Made by a program: the position numbers and the translations under genes
Part shown: positions 24,855 to 34,272 of the stretch, in pieces
Layout: every line of letters begins with the position of its first letter
Position numbering within the stretch: position 1 is the stretch's first letter
Assembly: GCA_913043285.1 (NCBI GenBank)
Contig: CAJWML010000001.1
Location: forward strand, 558,001-622,000
Source of the DNA: CAKZNE01 sp002695025
GTDB lineage: Bacteria > Bacteroidota > Bacteroidia > Flavobacteriales > Schleiferiaceae
Length of the DNA stretch: 64,000 nucleotides
Reading direction: 5' to 3'
The notes under the pieces: model-generated
The model's input: the letters and a program-made list of their open reading frames with translations, nothing else
What the model was told of the DNA's origin: nothing
Databases searched by the model: none

Positions 24855-26429
24855 CTAATACTTCGCAGTAAGATCTTTAGCTACCGCCTCCAGGGTATCG
24901 GTTACCTCATCCGTCAGTTTTCCTGCCTTCAGGGTATCCAGGGTATCGCGGTGCTTGTTGTTCATATACTGGATAAACTCGCTCTCAAATTCTTTTACCT
25001 TGTTCACCGGTACTTTATTTAAAAGACCCTTGGTTCCCAGGTAAATGATAGCGATCTGGTTTTCCACGGCTACCGGACTGTTCACCCCTTGCTTCAGGAT
25101 CTCCACGTTACGCTTTCCTTTGTTGATCACGGACATGGTAGCGGCATCCAGGTCAGAACCGAACTTGGCAAAAGCCTCCAGCTCACGGTACTGGGCCTGA
25201 TCCAGTTTAAGGGTACCGGCTACTTTCTTCATAGACTTGATCTGCGCACTACCTCCCACACGGGATACGGAGATACCTACGTTGATAGCAGGACGTACAC
25301 CGGAGTTGAACAGGTCAGACTCCAGGAAGATCTGTCCGTCCGTAATTGAAATTACGTTGGTAGGAATGTAGGCAGATACGTCACCGGCCTGTGTTTCAAT
25401 GATTGGAAGAGCAGTGATAGAACCACCACCTTTTACCTTTCCTTTCAGTGATTCGGGAAGGTCATTCATCCGGGCTGCAATAGTATCATCGTTGATCACT
25501 TTGGCAGCACGTTCCAACAAGCGGCTGTGCAGGTAGAAAACGTCACCAGGGTAAGCCTCACGACCGGGAGGACGTCTCAACAGAAGAGATACCTCGCGGT
25601 AAGCTACCGCTTGTTTGGATAAGTCATCATATACGATCAGGGCAGGACGGCCTGTATCACGGAAATACTCCGCGATGGCAGCACCAGCAAAAGGAGCGTA
25701 AAACTGCATAGGAGCAGGATCCGAAGCGTTAGCGGCTACGATTACCGTGTAATCCATAGCTCCTTTTTCCTCTAGGGTCTTAGCAATACCGGCCACGGTA
25801 GAACCTTTCTGACCAATAGCTACATATACGCAGAATACGGGTTCTCCCCTGTCGTAAAATTCTTTTTGGTTAATGATGGTATCCAGTGCCACTACGGTTT
25901 TACCGGTCTGGCGGTCACCAATAATCAACTCGCGCTGACCCCTACCAATGGGGATCATCGCATCGATAGCCTTGATACCGGTTTGCAGAGGCTCATTTAC
26001 CGGCTGGCGGAAAATTACACCCGGTGCCTTACGCTCCAACGGCATTTCGAAGGTTTCACCTTCAATAGGGCCTTTACCATCAATAGGGTTACCGAGGGTA
26101 TCTACCACGCGGCCAACCATACCTTCGCCTACGTTCAGTGAGGCAATACGGTTAGTACGCTTTACGGAAGAACCTTCTTTAATATTTTCATTGGCACCAA
26201 GCAATACGATACCTACGTTGTCTTCTTCCAGGTTCAGGATAATCCCTCTCAATCCGGTTTCGAACTCCACAAGCTCACCGGCCTGCGCATTGCTCAAACC
26301 ATAGGCACGGGCAATACCGTCACCTACCTGCAATACGGTTCCTACTTCTTCCAATTCCGATTCCGACTTGAAACCGGCCAGTTGCTGTCTTAAAATTGCT
26401 GAAACCTCAGCGGGTTTTACTTCTGCCAT
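24855..26429 (-). CDS. atpA: ATP synthase F1 subunit alpha
   Basis: 524 residues. The nucleotide-binding P-loop GDRQTGKT is near residue 170, and the family signature PAINVGISVSRVGGSAQ is near 380. Alpha subunits hold the non-catalytic nucleotide sites in the F1 head and contact the delta subunit. The length is normal for Bacteroidota. The gene is 16 bases after atpH and 58 bases before atpG. Confidence 0.99.
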   Translation of the reverse strand: MAEVKPAEVSAILRQQLAGFKSESELEEVGTVLQVGDGIARAYGLSNAQAGELVEFETGLRGIILNLEEDNVGIVLLGANENIKEGSSVKRTNRIASLNVGEGMVGRVVDTLGNPIDGKGPIEGETFEMPLERKAPGVIFRQPVNEPLQTGIKAIDAMIPIGRGQRELIIGDRQTGKTVVALDTIINQKEFYDRGEPVFCVYVAIGQKGSTVAGIAKTLEEKGAMDYTVIVAANASDPAPMQFYAPFAGAAIAEYFRDTGRPALIVYDDLSKQAVAYREVSLLLRRPPGREAYPGDVFYLHSRLLERAAKVINDDTIAARMNDLPESLKGKVKGGGSITALPIIETQAGDVSAYIPTNVISITDGQIFLESDLFNSGVRPAINVGISVSRVGGSAQIKSMKKVAGTLKLDQAQYRELEAFAKFGSDLDAATMSVINKGKRNVEILKQGVNSPVAVENQIAIIYLGTKGLLNKVPVNKVKEFESEFIQYMNNKHRDTLDTLKAGKLTDEVTDTLEAVAKDLTAKY

Positions 26430-26445
26430 TTTGGATGACTTTTAT

Positions 26446-27003
26446 TTAATAATCTGCTACGTATAAGTTATTCTTAAACTGCCTTTTCAGCAAGCCTAGC
26501 TGGTAAGCGATGCTACCGTTGTAGCGCTTGTCGCCTACACGAAGAGTTATACCCCCTATAATAGAGGGATCCACCACTTCTTCCATTTCTATTTGCTGAC
26601 CGGTAGCGTCCACCAGTTTTGCCTTAATGTCGGCACGTTGGCTGTCACTAAGGGGGGTTGCGGTGGTTACCACGGCTTTCGAAATGTTCTTTTTAATGCG
26701 GTACAGCTCCTGGAAACCCAAGGCAATGGCTTCCATTTGCGACTCGCGACCCTTACGGGTGATAATGTCAATAAAGTTACTGGTAAGTTCGCCCAACTGG
26801 TCCTTAAAGATCGCGTGGTAAATATCGATCTTCTTGTCTGCGTTGATAATAGGACTCTTGATCAGGGTGCGGAATTCACGTGATTCACGGATCACGTCCA
26901 GCACCTGGTCAATGTCACCTTTCACCTCTTCTATCTTGCCCAGTTCTTCGGCAAGATCAAGAAGTGACTTGGCGTATCTTCTTCCCAGCTTCGTTATGGC
27001 CAT
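26446..27003 (-). CDS. atpH: ATP synthase F1 subunit delta
   Basis: 185 residues of the OSCP/delta family, joining the peripheral stalk to the top of F1. The N-terminal helical domain has RRYAKSLLDLAEE and the C-terminal part has the typical DPSIIGGITLRVGDKRYNGS. It lies 1 base after atpF. Start ATG. Confidence 0.97.
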   Translation of the reverse strand: MAITKLGRRYAKSLLDLAEELGKIEEVKGDIDQVLDVIRESREFRTLIKSPIINADKKIDIYHAIFKDQLGELTSNFIDIITRKGRESQMEAIALGFQELYRIKKNISKAVVTTATPLSDSQRADIKAKLVDATGQQIEMEEVVDPSIIGGITLRVGDKRYNGSIAYQLGLLKRQFKNNLYVADY

Positions 27004-27004
27004 C

Positions 27005-27505
27005 TTAGTTCAGTTTAAAGTCTTTCAATTGCTCCTGCACCAAAGCCGATTGCTTTTCCTGGTTGCCCAGCTCATCGCGGAGAATTTTCTCTGCGATCTG
27101 GATGGACATTTCAGCCACCTGGTTTTTCAACTCAGTAATAGCGGCCATTTTCTGGTTCTCAATCTGCTCCTGAGCCTGCTCAATGATCTTGTTAGCTTCT
27201 GTACCAGCTTTTTCCCTGGCTTCAGCAATAATGCTCTCTTTTATTTCGCGTGCTTCTTTAAGGATATTGTCACGCTCGGCACGAGCCTCATTCAGGATCT
27301 TTTGATTGTCAGACTTCAATTGTTCCATTTCCTCACGGGCCCGGGCAGCAGAGTTCAAGGCATCCTCAATAGAAGATTCCCTGTCATTCACTGCTTTCAG
27401 GATAGGTTTCCAGGCGTATTTACGCAGGAGGAAAAGCAACACCAAAAAGAGCAGTGTCTGCCAAAAAAACAATCCTACCGAAAAGTCATTTACTAATTTT
27501 TCCAC
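27005..27505 (-). CDS. atpF: ATP synthase Fo subunit b
   Basis: Peripheral stalk subunit, 166 residues. One N-terminal membrane helix (about residues 8-28) is followed by a long charged helical, coiled-coil region. A single b gene is present, with no b-prime copy. The start codon is GTG. A 72-base gap separates it from atpE. Confidence 0.96.
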   Translation of the reverse strand: MEKLVNDFSVGLFFWQTLLFLVLLFLLRKYAWKPILKAVNDRESSIEDALNSAARAREEMEQLKSDNQKILNEARAERDNILKEAREIKESIIAEAREKAGTEANKIIEQAQEQIENQKMAAITELKNQVAEMSIQIAEKILRDELGNQEKQSALVQEQLKDFKLN

Positions 27506-27577
27506 GTCTAATTTTTTACGGGTGAATTAAAAGAGGCGGCAGCTGCAACCAACCGTTGCAGCTGCTTGCCCAATCAA

Positions 27578-27769
27578 TTAAACTGCAAACAAGGCAGCAA
27601 AACCAATACCTTCAATAAGGGCAGCTGCAATAAGCATAGCTGTCTGGATCTTGTTGGTAGCTTCGGGTTGACGAGCAATCCCTTCCATAGCTTTACCACC
27701 GATCATACCGATACCGATACCGGCTCCGATAACAACTAATCCTGCACCTACAATTGCTGGAATTTCCAT
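27578..27769 (-). CDS. atpE: ATP synthase Fo subunit c
   Basis: 63 residues, two membrane helices joined by the polar loop ARQPEATNK. The ion-carrying Glu is in LIEGIGF in the second helix. The residue after this Glu is Gly and there is no Gln at the Na+-type position in helix 1, so the ring is predicted to carry protons. Slightly shorter than most c subunits, as is common in this phylum. Confidence 0.97.
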   Translation of the reverse strand: MEIPAIVGAGLVVIGAGIGIGMIGGKAMEGIARQPEATNKIQTAMLIAAALIEGIGFAALFAV

Positions 27770-27803
27770 AGTGTAAAAATTAACGGTTAATAAAAATCTT
27801 TAA

Positions 27804-28871
27804 TTAATGGTGTTCGTGTTCTTCCACTGCCATACCAAAGTACAAGGCAGATAGCATGGTAAATATATACGCCTGCAGGAAGGCCACTAACAGTTCTATA
27901 ATGGATAAGAAAAGGGTGAGTCCCAGGAATGCTCCTCTGGCAAACCAGTTTTGGAACAGGAACAACAACCCGATAAGGCTCATGAGTACGATGTGACCCG
28001 CAGAAATGTTGGCAAACAAACGGATCATCAGCGCAAAAGGCTTGATAAACACACCCAAAAGCTCAATTGGAGCCAGGATAAATTTCATGGGTACGGGCAC
28101 ACCTGGCATCCAGAAGATGTGTTTCCAGTAGTCTTTTTTACCCGAGAACTGGGTAATGAGGAAGGTAAGGATTGCGAGGGCAAAGGTTACGGCAATATTA
28201 CCGGTTACGTTCACTCCAAAAGGCATTAAACCTACCAGGTTGGCGATCCATATAAAGAAGAAAACGGTGAGCAGGAAGCTCATGTATTTTTTGTAATGCT
28301 TTTCACCAATGTTTGGAATGGCGATCTCGTCCTTCACAAAAAGGATCAGCGGCTCCATGAACTTGGCAATGCCTTTGGGAACCTGCCCTTTGCCATATAC
28401 CTTGGCGGTACCCCTGAAGATCAGGAACACAATAAGGGAGATGATAATGATACTGGCTACCCCCTTGGTAATAGAAAAGTCAAGCGGTTTTGCGTTTTCC
28501 GGGTGGCCATGCTCATCAAACTCCAGCTCACCGGCTGCGTTGGTGTTGTATATTTTTCCGTGGTAAAGTGCATAGTACCTGCCATTGCTTTCCGCTACTT
28601 CTTCTCCATGGTGGAAGGCAGATGACATGAATACATGCAAACCATCATCCCACAAAATTACCGGTAGTGGAAACCCTACGTGGGTACCACTTTCCTCATC
28701 GGTAAAAAGGTGAAAATCATGAGAATCTTTAACGTGATGCTGAATATCCTCCTTAATGGTTTCCTTTAAACTCTTTTCTCCGTGCTCACCATGTTCATCG
28801 CTGGCGGTAGCGAGAAAAGGGGCTGTAAAAAGTAAAACGGCTACAATCCTCAGTGATTTTTTGATCTGCAT
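27804..28871 (-). CDS. atpB: ATP synthase Fo subunit a with N-terminal periplasmic extension
   Basis: 355 residues from the ATG at 28871; a TTG two codons earlier is less likely. Unlike the common a subunit of about 240-270 residues, it has a signal peptide and an N-terminal His- and Glu-rich region (DEHGEHGEK...) of some 120 residues before the membrane part, a form seen in Bacteroidota. The membrane core includes the conserved Arg in MIRLFANISAGH (near residue 290 on the half-channel helix). A predicted promoter lies just upstream (28906-28913). Confidence 0.96.
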   Translation of the reverse strand: MQIKKSLRIVAVLLFTAPFLATASDEHGEHGEKSLKETIKEDIQHHVKDSHDFHLFTDEESGTHVGFPLPVILWDDGLHVFMSSAFHHGEEVAESNGRYYALYHGKIYNTNAAGELEFDEHGHPENAKPLDFSITKGVASIIIISLIVFLIFRGTAKVYGKGQVPKGIAKFMEPLILFVKDEIAIPNIGEKHYKKYMSFLLTVFFFIWIANLVGLMPFGVNVTGNIAVTFALAILTFLITQFSGKKDYWKHIFWMPGVPVPMKFILAPIELLGVFIKPFALMIRLFANISAGHIVLMSLIGLLFLFQNWFARGAFLGLTLFLSIIELLVAFLQAYIFTMLSALYFGMAVEEHEHH

Positions 28872-28905
28872 GGGCAACTTTCAATAGTCGTTCTGAAATT
28901 CCGCG

Positions 28906-28913
28906 CAAAAGTA
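28906..28913 (-). promoter_or_regulatory. Predicted internal -7 element TACTTTTG before atpB
   Basis: Matches TAnnTTTG on the minus strand, 35 bases before the atpB start. It would allow the core ATP synthase genes to be made independently of the sprE-bactofilin part. Confidence 0.5.
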
Positions 28914-28969
28914 AGGATTAATCTTTATCCCCCAAGCAATTTTATATGCCGATTTTTCGTGTGGTGTAA

Positions 28970-29359
28970 TTATGGGCTACGCTGGCCCAAAATCCTTATT
29001 AATGACTGAGTTTCAAAGAAGAGGCATACGGCATACGGAATGAAAAAGGTGAAAAACTCCGGGCGGCTCATATCCCCATCAGCCTTGTACAGGGGGTAAA
29101 AGAAAGCAAAAAATAAAATGAATTTAAGACCGCTACCCAGCATGAAGAGAAAGCCCAGCGAGTTGCGAAGGCCGTGCGGAGCTTTTATCAAAAAGATTGT
29201 AATGCCAATGGCCAACAAGAGGTTGGCCAGGTAAGCAGCCAGAATGAAGTGTGCCCAAAGGGGTATTTCCTGGAAGTGACGTACAGTCAGGTGCACAAGA
29301 AGAGAAGCCAATGCACCCAAGCCCAGTTTAATTACTGGTTTGAGAATTTCCAAAACCAA
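28970..29359 (-). CDS. AtpI-like small membrane protein
   Basis: 129 residues with four membrane helices, at about 8-26, 34-58, 70-92 and 102-120. It lies directly between atpZ and atpB, where AtpI-type assembly factors sit. The start is TTG, directly abutting the atpZ stop. Assignment as an ATP synthase assembly (c-ring) helper is by position and topology; no diagnostic motif was seen. Confidence 0.8.
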   Translation of the reverse strand: MVLEILKPVIKLGLGALASLLVHLTVRHFQEIPLWAHFILAAYLANLLLAIGITIFLIKAPHGLRNSLGFLFMLGSGLKFILFFAFFYPLYKADGDMSRPEFFTFFIPYAVCLFFETQSLIRILGQRSP

Positions 29360-29599
29360 CTATTTGTTCATGCTGTTGAGCTGGCGTATTACGTAAATAA
29401 TAGCCAGGGTTACCGATACCAGCACACATGCCAGGGTAAACCATTTACGATTGCTGGGGTATTTTTCGTCCAGCCAGTTTCCCAGCCAGGCGCCTCCACC
29501 CACTATTACAGCCATTTGTATGCCCAGGCTGGAATAACGCGCGTAGGTGTTAAGCTGTCTCTTCCCTTCGCTGGCGTCTTCCCTCTTCGGAGTCTTCAT
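29360..29599 (-). CDS. atpZ: AtpZ/AtpI-family membrane protein
   Basis: 79 residues, two membrane helices with the conserved GGGAWLGNWLDEKY pattern between them. AtpZ and AtpI help assemble the c-ring and may carry Mg2+ or Ca2+. The first 50 bases overlap the end of the bactofilin gene in another frame, and the stop abuts the next gene, so translation is tightly linked. Confidence 0.9.
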   Translation of the reverse strand: MKTPKREDASEGKRQLNTYARYSSLGIQMAVIVGGGAWLGNWLDEKYPSNRKWFTLACVLVSVTLAIIYVIRQLNSMNK

Positions 29600-29963
29600 C
29601 TTTCTTTATTTCACGCACCACTGACCCCATGCTGCAGGAACCGGTAAATTCTGCACCCGGCTCAATAGATAATTTGTTGGTAACTATGTCTCCATTTACC
29701 TTGGCGGTTGCCTGAAGGGTGAGCAATTCACTTACCTCCAACTGCCCTTTTAGCGTACCGGAAACATTGGCAAAAGCACATTTAATGTCTCCTTCAACCA
29801 CCCCTTTTTCACCCACTACCAGTTTACCGGTAATGTTTATAGTTCCTTTGATCTTTCCATCAATCCGGATATCACCCTTGGATTTTATCTCGCCTTCAAT
29901 AGATGTTCCCACGAGTATCCGGTTACTGGCCTGATTGGCCTCTGGTGTGTTCTTCTTAATCAT
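29550..29963 (-). CDS. Bactofilin (polymer-forming cytoskeletal protein)
   Basis: 137 residues. The central region (about 18-110) has the right-handed beta-helix repeat with periodic Gly, Ile and Val (IEGEIKSKGDIRIDGK, then LVVGEKGVVEGDIKC). Bactofilins self-assemble into filaments without nucleotide and position cell-wall or envelope machinery. The flanking tails are short and charged, as usual. It begins 6 bases after the sprE stop and overlaps atpZ by 50 bases. Confidence 0.95.
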   Translation of the reverse strand: MIKKNTPEANQASNRILVGTSIEGEIKSKGDIRIDGKIKGTINITGKLVVGEKGVVEGDIKCAFANVSGTLKGQLEVSELLTLQATAKVNGDIVTNKLSIEPGAEFTGSCSMGSVVREIKKDEDSEEGRRQRREETA

Positions 29964-29969
29964 CCCTTG

Positions 29970-32594
29970 TTATTTTAAGTAGTTTTCCCTGAAAAACTCA
30001 AGGTATGTTTCAGTCTTCTTATCCTTATAGAATCTCTGAAAGTTATCAGACGAAATTACAAAATGTTGCACTTCCTGCGTCTGCCCAGCTCCTTTTAAAA
30101 GGTTCTGATTGGTTACCGTATTGTAATAATCCATTGCCCTTTTGGAGTTGTTGAAGTTGCTGACCAGGATCATCTGGTGTTCCATATCCAGGAAAATACT
30201 CTTGGTATTCAGGTTATCAATGTTAAAAAACTGTTTGTTGAAATCCGTAAGATTTACCCTGAGATCATTGACCACCTTACCATCATTTCCCAGTATTACG
30301 ATGTACTTATGTTGAGCGGTATTTTCGGCTTTGTATATCGATTTTTGGGCTTCTTCCGGTTTATCGGCTGTCTTTGCCGGGCTTACCTCCACCCCTTCCA
30401 TCTGGTCCAGTATAGACCGGGCTTCCTCGGCTTCTTCGCTATCACTGAACTGGTCGATCACCAGCTTAAGGCTACTCACAAACTCCTCACGCTTTCCCAG
30501 TTTTATCTGGTTAAAGGCTTTCAGCATCTGGAATTTAGGAGCATACCTGGAATCCTGGTAATTCCGCGCACCCTGGGTAGCCAGGGGCAATGATTCTTTA
30601 TATGCGCCATCCTCGTATTTCTGGTACGCCTCAACATACGCCTTTTTGGCCTCGCTGCGATCGGTAAGCGGTAAACCGGATCCTTCGTTTTGGATAATGG
30701 CCGCGTATTCCGAATCCGCCATATTGGTCAGTATAAGGTCGCGATAATACGAAGCCCTGGCATTGTCTCCGGCCAAGGTGAACACCCGGTATAAGGTATA
30801 CCATACCCGGCCTTTTTCTTCCATATCAGGATAGCGGCCCAGCAATTCTTCCAGGGCTTTGGCTGCCGCATCATAGTCATTAAGGTCATCTTTATACACC
30901 CGGCCCACGGCCAGGAAGGCTTCCTGGATAAGCTTGTGACTTTCCGCTATTTCTTCGGGGCTAAGCGGGATATTCTTCAGGTACTCCTCCCGGGAGTATT
31001 TAGGATCTTTGTCCGGCTTATCGCCCTGGCTGAGGTTCTCTCCGGAAGCTTCCGTAGCGGTGTTATTTGGTCCTTCGTCAAAATTGCCGGTATTTTCCTT
31101 GTTCTTACGCCTCCAGTTGTCTTCCAGCTTACGGTCCCCAAAGCGGTTGATGAAATCACGCACCCCCACGCCACGCACACTTTGATTGTAAAAATACCAT
31201 TGGCCTGCCGGAGCTCCTGAAGTGGGGCCTCCTGCATTATCCGGGCCTCCGGGCTGATTCATGGCATAGTTGGTATACGGGTTTTCCGCCTTCTGCTTTT
31301 TGCGCTCTTCTTCCTCCTTCAGTTTTTCAATATAATCATCAATACGCTCGTTCCGTTGTTCTTCTGAAAGCTTGGCCAAAGCCTGCAGGCTGTCCTGCGT
31401 TTCAATAGTTTCCAGGTTTTTCACCAGGGTGTTGAGGCTTTCCTTGATCCTCTTCACCTTACGGAACCGGGGGTCGTTTTCCTGAAGGTTGGTAAACGTA
31501 CTGTCGTAATACGCCTCCGCCTGTTTGTATAACTTGTTCCTGAAGTTGGTTTCCGCCAATTTCAAATAACTCTGTGACTTTTGTTTTTGGTTGGTGGTAC
31601 TAACGCGAACGGACTTTTTAAGGTACTCTTCCATCAGCGCTTCATCCTCCAGCTTTTCCGCCACCTCTGCCATCACATAGTAGATCTGGTCGCGGTTTTC
31701 ATAATTCTTATCGTCACGCAACATGGCTTTTAACTGGTCAAAAGCCTTTGCCGGGTTCTGCAATTCCACATCATAGTTACGGGCCCGATTGAGTTGGGCC
31801 TGAAACAACAATTCGTAAGGAGGTCCTTTTCGGATAACCTTTTCAAATATCTGGCTGGCCTCATAGTCATTCCCCATCCGTGACTGCAACTGTCCTGCAA
31901 TGAAAAGCCAGCGTATTTCCAGGTCCTTATCCCGGGTTTTATCAATAGCTTGTCTTAACAATTGATAAGCTGCTGCCGAGCTGCCGCTGTTGATCTCCAG
32001 CTGGGCATAACTGGCATACACATCATCCTTCAGCCTTTTGGGCATTTCCTCTTCACGGTATAGTTTCTCAAAATCCTCCTTGGCCGAAAGGTAATTGCCA
32101 ATCTGTGTCTTGCAACGCGCTACCCAAAGACGTGCTTCCTGGTAGGACCTGGATTCCGGGAACTCCAAAACAATGAAGTTGAAGGTTTCCAATGCGGGCA
32201 GGTAATCTTTTTGGTAAAAACGTGCCTTCCCGATCAGCAGGTAGCTATCGTCAATAAATTTATTTTTTTGGTTGTTCCGGATCATCATGGAATGTTCTTG
32301 TATCACCTTAGATCCTTTTTCTATGGCTTTCTCCATATCCGGCTTGATGTTGCTGGCCAGTTGTTCATCGCCCAATCGATAAACCGGAAGTATTTCATCA
32401 AAATTATCCTTGTGCTGCTCCCTGAGCGTGGTTTCACCACGCAACAGCGCCTGCTCTCCATTAAAGAGGGGGTTGAATTTGGACACCATATTGTGGTACA
32501 GGCGACTGGTAAAGGTGTCCTTGGTTCGTCTACACGCGGTGCCTGTAAGGGCTACCACGGCAATAAGTAGTATAGAGTGCTTTAGGTGCTTCAC
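29970..32594 (-). CDS. sprE: SprE/PorW-type TPR lipoprotein of gliding motility and type IX secretion
   Basis: 874 residues, a length that fits SprE of Flavobacterium. The signal peptide ends in lipobox TGTAC, followed by many TPR-like helix pairs (about 60-400 and 560-730), a Gly/Pro/Asn-rich hinge near 440-480, and a conserved C-terminus (QHFVISSDNFQRFYKDKK). SprE/PorW is an outer-membrane lipoprotein that links the T9SS outer ring to the rest of the machine and is needed for secretion and gliding. The start is GTG. It heads the long run into bactofilin and ATP synthase. No other T9SS gene lies in this window. Confidence 0.9.
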   Translation of the reverse strand: MKHLKHSILLIAVVALTGTACRRTKDTFTSRLYHNMVSKFNPLFNGEQALLRGETTLREQHKDNFDEILPVYRLGDEQLASNIKPDMEKAIEKGSKVIQEHSMMIRNNQKNKFIDDSYLLIGKARFYQKDYLPALETFNFIVLEFPESRSYQEARLWVARCKTQIGNYLSAKEDFEKLYREEEMPKRLKDDVYASYAQLEINSGSSAAAYQLLRQAIDKTRDKDLEIRWLFIAGQLQSRMGNDYEASQIFEKVIRKGPPYELLFQAQLNRARNYDVELQNPAKAFDQLKAMLRDDKNYENRDQIYYVMAEVAEKLEDEALMEEYLKKSVRVSTTNQKQKSQSYLKLAETNFRNKLYKQAEAYYDSTFTNLQENDPRFRKVKRIKESLNTLVKNLETIETQDSLQALAKLSEEQRNERIDDYIEKLKEEEERKKQKAENPYTNYAMNQPGGPDNAGGPTSGAPAGQWYFYNQSVRGVGVRDFINRFGDRKLEDNWRRKNKENTGNFDEGPNNTATEASGENLSQGDKPDKDPKYSREEYLKNIPLSPEEIAESHKLIQEAFLAVGRVYKDDLNDYDAAAKALEELLGRYPDMEEKGRVWYTLYRVFTLAGDNARASYYRDLILTNMADSEYAAIIQNEGSGLPLTDRSEAKKAYVEAYQKYEDGAYKESLPLATQGARNYQDSRYAPKFQMLKAFNQIKLGKREEFVSSLKLVIDQFSDSEEAEEARSILDQMEGVEVSPAKTADKPEEAQKSIYKAENTAQHKYIVILGNDGKVVNDLRVNLTDFNKQFFNIDNLNTKSIFLDMEHQMILVSNFNNSKRAMDYYNTVTNQNLLKGAGQTQEVQHFVISSDNFQRFYKDKKTETYLEFFRENYLK

Positions 32595-32629
32595 GTTACT
32601 CAGCTAGGGTTGTGATAACTGAAAAGATG

Positions 32630-32637
32630 CAAAAATA
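32630..32637 (-). promoter_or_regulatory. Predicted -7 promoter element TATTTTTG
   Basis: Matches TAnnTTTG on the minus strand, 36 bases before the sprE start codon. It probably drives sprE and, by read-through, the bactofilin and ATP synthase genes. Confidence 0.5.
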
Positions 32638-32738
32638 TTATAATGAGAACAATATAATAGTGTATCTCGTGCTATTCAAGCTCCGCCACTTTTAAAATAC
32701 AGGCCTTATTTTTCGTTAGTATTCCGATATTTGCCCAT

Positions 32739-33611
32739 ATGGCTACGGAAAAAGGCACTGAACCGAAGAAGATCGTTCACAAACTGCGGAATAAATACCG
32801 CCTGGTTATACTGAACGATGACACTTTTGAGGAAAAGCTCTCCTTAAAGTTAAGCCGTCTCAATGTGTTCCTGATGAGCGGTTTCGGAGCCGTTTTTCTA
32901 ATTGCAGCCACTACCCTGCTCATAGCCTTTACTCCACTCCGGGAATATATCCCCGGGTACTCCAGTACCGAGCTGCGTAAGCAGGCTAACGAGCTTACCT
33001 TTACCACCGACTCGCTGCAGCAACAACTCACTTTTAACCAGCGGTACCTTCTGAACCTCCGCAATATTATTTCCGGCAAGCCGGTGATCAACTTTGGGGA
33101 TACGGCAGTGGCGGACTCTACCATAACTGCTGAACTGGATAAGTCCATAAGTCGCGAAGATTCTGTTTTGAGGAATATGGTGGAGGAAGAAGAACGCTTT
33201 AACCTGGATGCAGGAGCTGATGAGTCACACCTCCCTCTTTCGGGGATTTCCTTTTTTATTCCTGTTAAAGGTTTGGTTACCAATGAATACAATGTAGAGC
33301 AGGATCATTTTGGGGTGGATATTGTAGCCCAAAAGAATGAGGTGATCAAAGCCACCCAGGATGGTATTGTGGTTTTCAGTGGCTGGACCACCGAAACCGG
33401 GCACGTATTGGTTTTACAACACCGTCAGAACCTACTATCCATTTACAAGCATAATTCCGCACTACTGAAGAAAGAAGGGGAACTGGTAAAGGTGGGTGAG
33501 CCCATTGGTATTATCGGTAACAGCGGGGAGCTTTCCTCCGGCCCGCATCTGCATTTTGAATTATGGTATAACGGCAATCCCGTAGACCCGAGGAACTTTA
33601 TGACCTTTTAG
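32739..33611 (+). CDS. M23-family metallopeptidase (LytM domain)
   Basis: 290 residues. One membrane anchor lies at about residues 42-66, then a coiled segment, then the LytM domain (about 175-285). Zinc ligands are visible in DHFGVDIV (HxxxD) and in the HLHFELW motif. These enzymes cut peptide cross-links in peptidoglycan; inner-membrane versions are linked to division or envelope remodelling. It is divergent from sprE. The convergent RNase H gene stops 8 bases away. Confidence 0.94.
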   Translation: MATEKGTEPKKIVHKLRNKYRLVILNDDTFEEKLSLKLSRLNVFLMSGFGAVFLIAATTLLIAFTPLREYIPGYSSTELRKQANELTFTTDSLQQQLTFNQRYLLNLRNIISGKPVINFGDTAVADSTITAELDKSISREDSVLRNMVEEEERFNLDAGADESHLPLSGISFFIPVKGLVTNEYNVEQDHFGVDIVAQKNEVIKATQDGIVVFSGWTTETGHVLVLQHRQNLLSIYKHNSALLKKEGELVKVGEPIGIIGNSGELSSGPHLHFELWYNGNPVDPRNFMTF

Positions 33612-33619
33612 GACCAGCC

Positions 33620-34267
33620 TTACTTTCGGCCAAAATCTGCCGGTATTTCTCCCCATTTTTTGGTTTCCCATTTTAATAAGGGGTTGGAGTAGCTATGGGT
33701 AGCCAGCCAGTTTTCTGCTCGTTTTACGAAATCAAAAAGATCGGCATTTTTGGAGTTAGGCTCTAACTTGGTGCGGCATTTTTTGTGGCGCTGTACCCAG
33801 TTGATCGCAATTTTAGAATCGCTGTAAATGGGGCGCCTATCCCCTTTTTTAGTGAGTAAGGCCAGCGCGTGTACAATAGCCAGGAATTCTCCGATATTGT
33901 TGGTGCCTTCCTGGAATTTGCGGATGAAAAGTTGTTTTTCCGTAGTTGTGTCCACCCCCCGGTATTCCATCACCCCGGGGTTACCGGAGCACGCTGCATC
34001 TACACACCAGCTCAAAGGGTTTATCTCAGGGAACTGCGAAAAGTCCACCGGCTCTCCCTTTCTCTTTTTCGGGGCCTTTTTTTTGGAAGATGCCTGCAAA
34101 TACTTCTGCGGACCTTCTCCAAAGGCTTTTTCTGCAGCCTGGCGATTTTCAAAACCCTTGAATTTAGCACCTTTTTGGCCTTTTATCTGGGCCTCGCACT
34201 CTTTCCAGGTAAGATATATGCCAGGGGTTTTGCCCTGCCAAACCACGTAATATTTGTTTTTGGCCAT
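33620..34267 (-). CDS. Ribonuclease HI with N-terminal viroplasmin-type domain
   Basis: 215 residues. The N-terminal 45 residues form a caulimovirus viroplasmin/RNase HI hybrid-binding domain (YYVVWQGKTPGIYLTWKEC). A Lys-rich linker follows, then an RNase H domain with the acidic residues in CVDAACSGN, NIGEFLAIV, YSDSKIAINW and a C-terminal NADLF. It degrades RNA in RNA-DNA hybrids. This hybrid-binding form is common in Bacteroidota. It may share a transcript with purN, which ends 5 bases upstream. Confidence 0.95.
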   Translation of the reverse strand: MAKNKYYVVWQGKTPGIYLTWKECEAQIKGQKGAKFKGFENRQAAEKAFGEGPQKYLQASSKKKAPKKRKGEPVDFSQFPEINPLSWCVDAACSGNPGVMEYRGVDTTTEKQLFIRKFQEGTNNIGEFLAIVHALALLTKKGDRRPIYSDSKIAINWVQRHKKCRTKLEPNSKNADLFDFVKRAENWLATHSYSNPLLKWETKKWGEIPADFGRK

Positions 34268-34272
34268 TAGGG

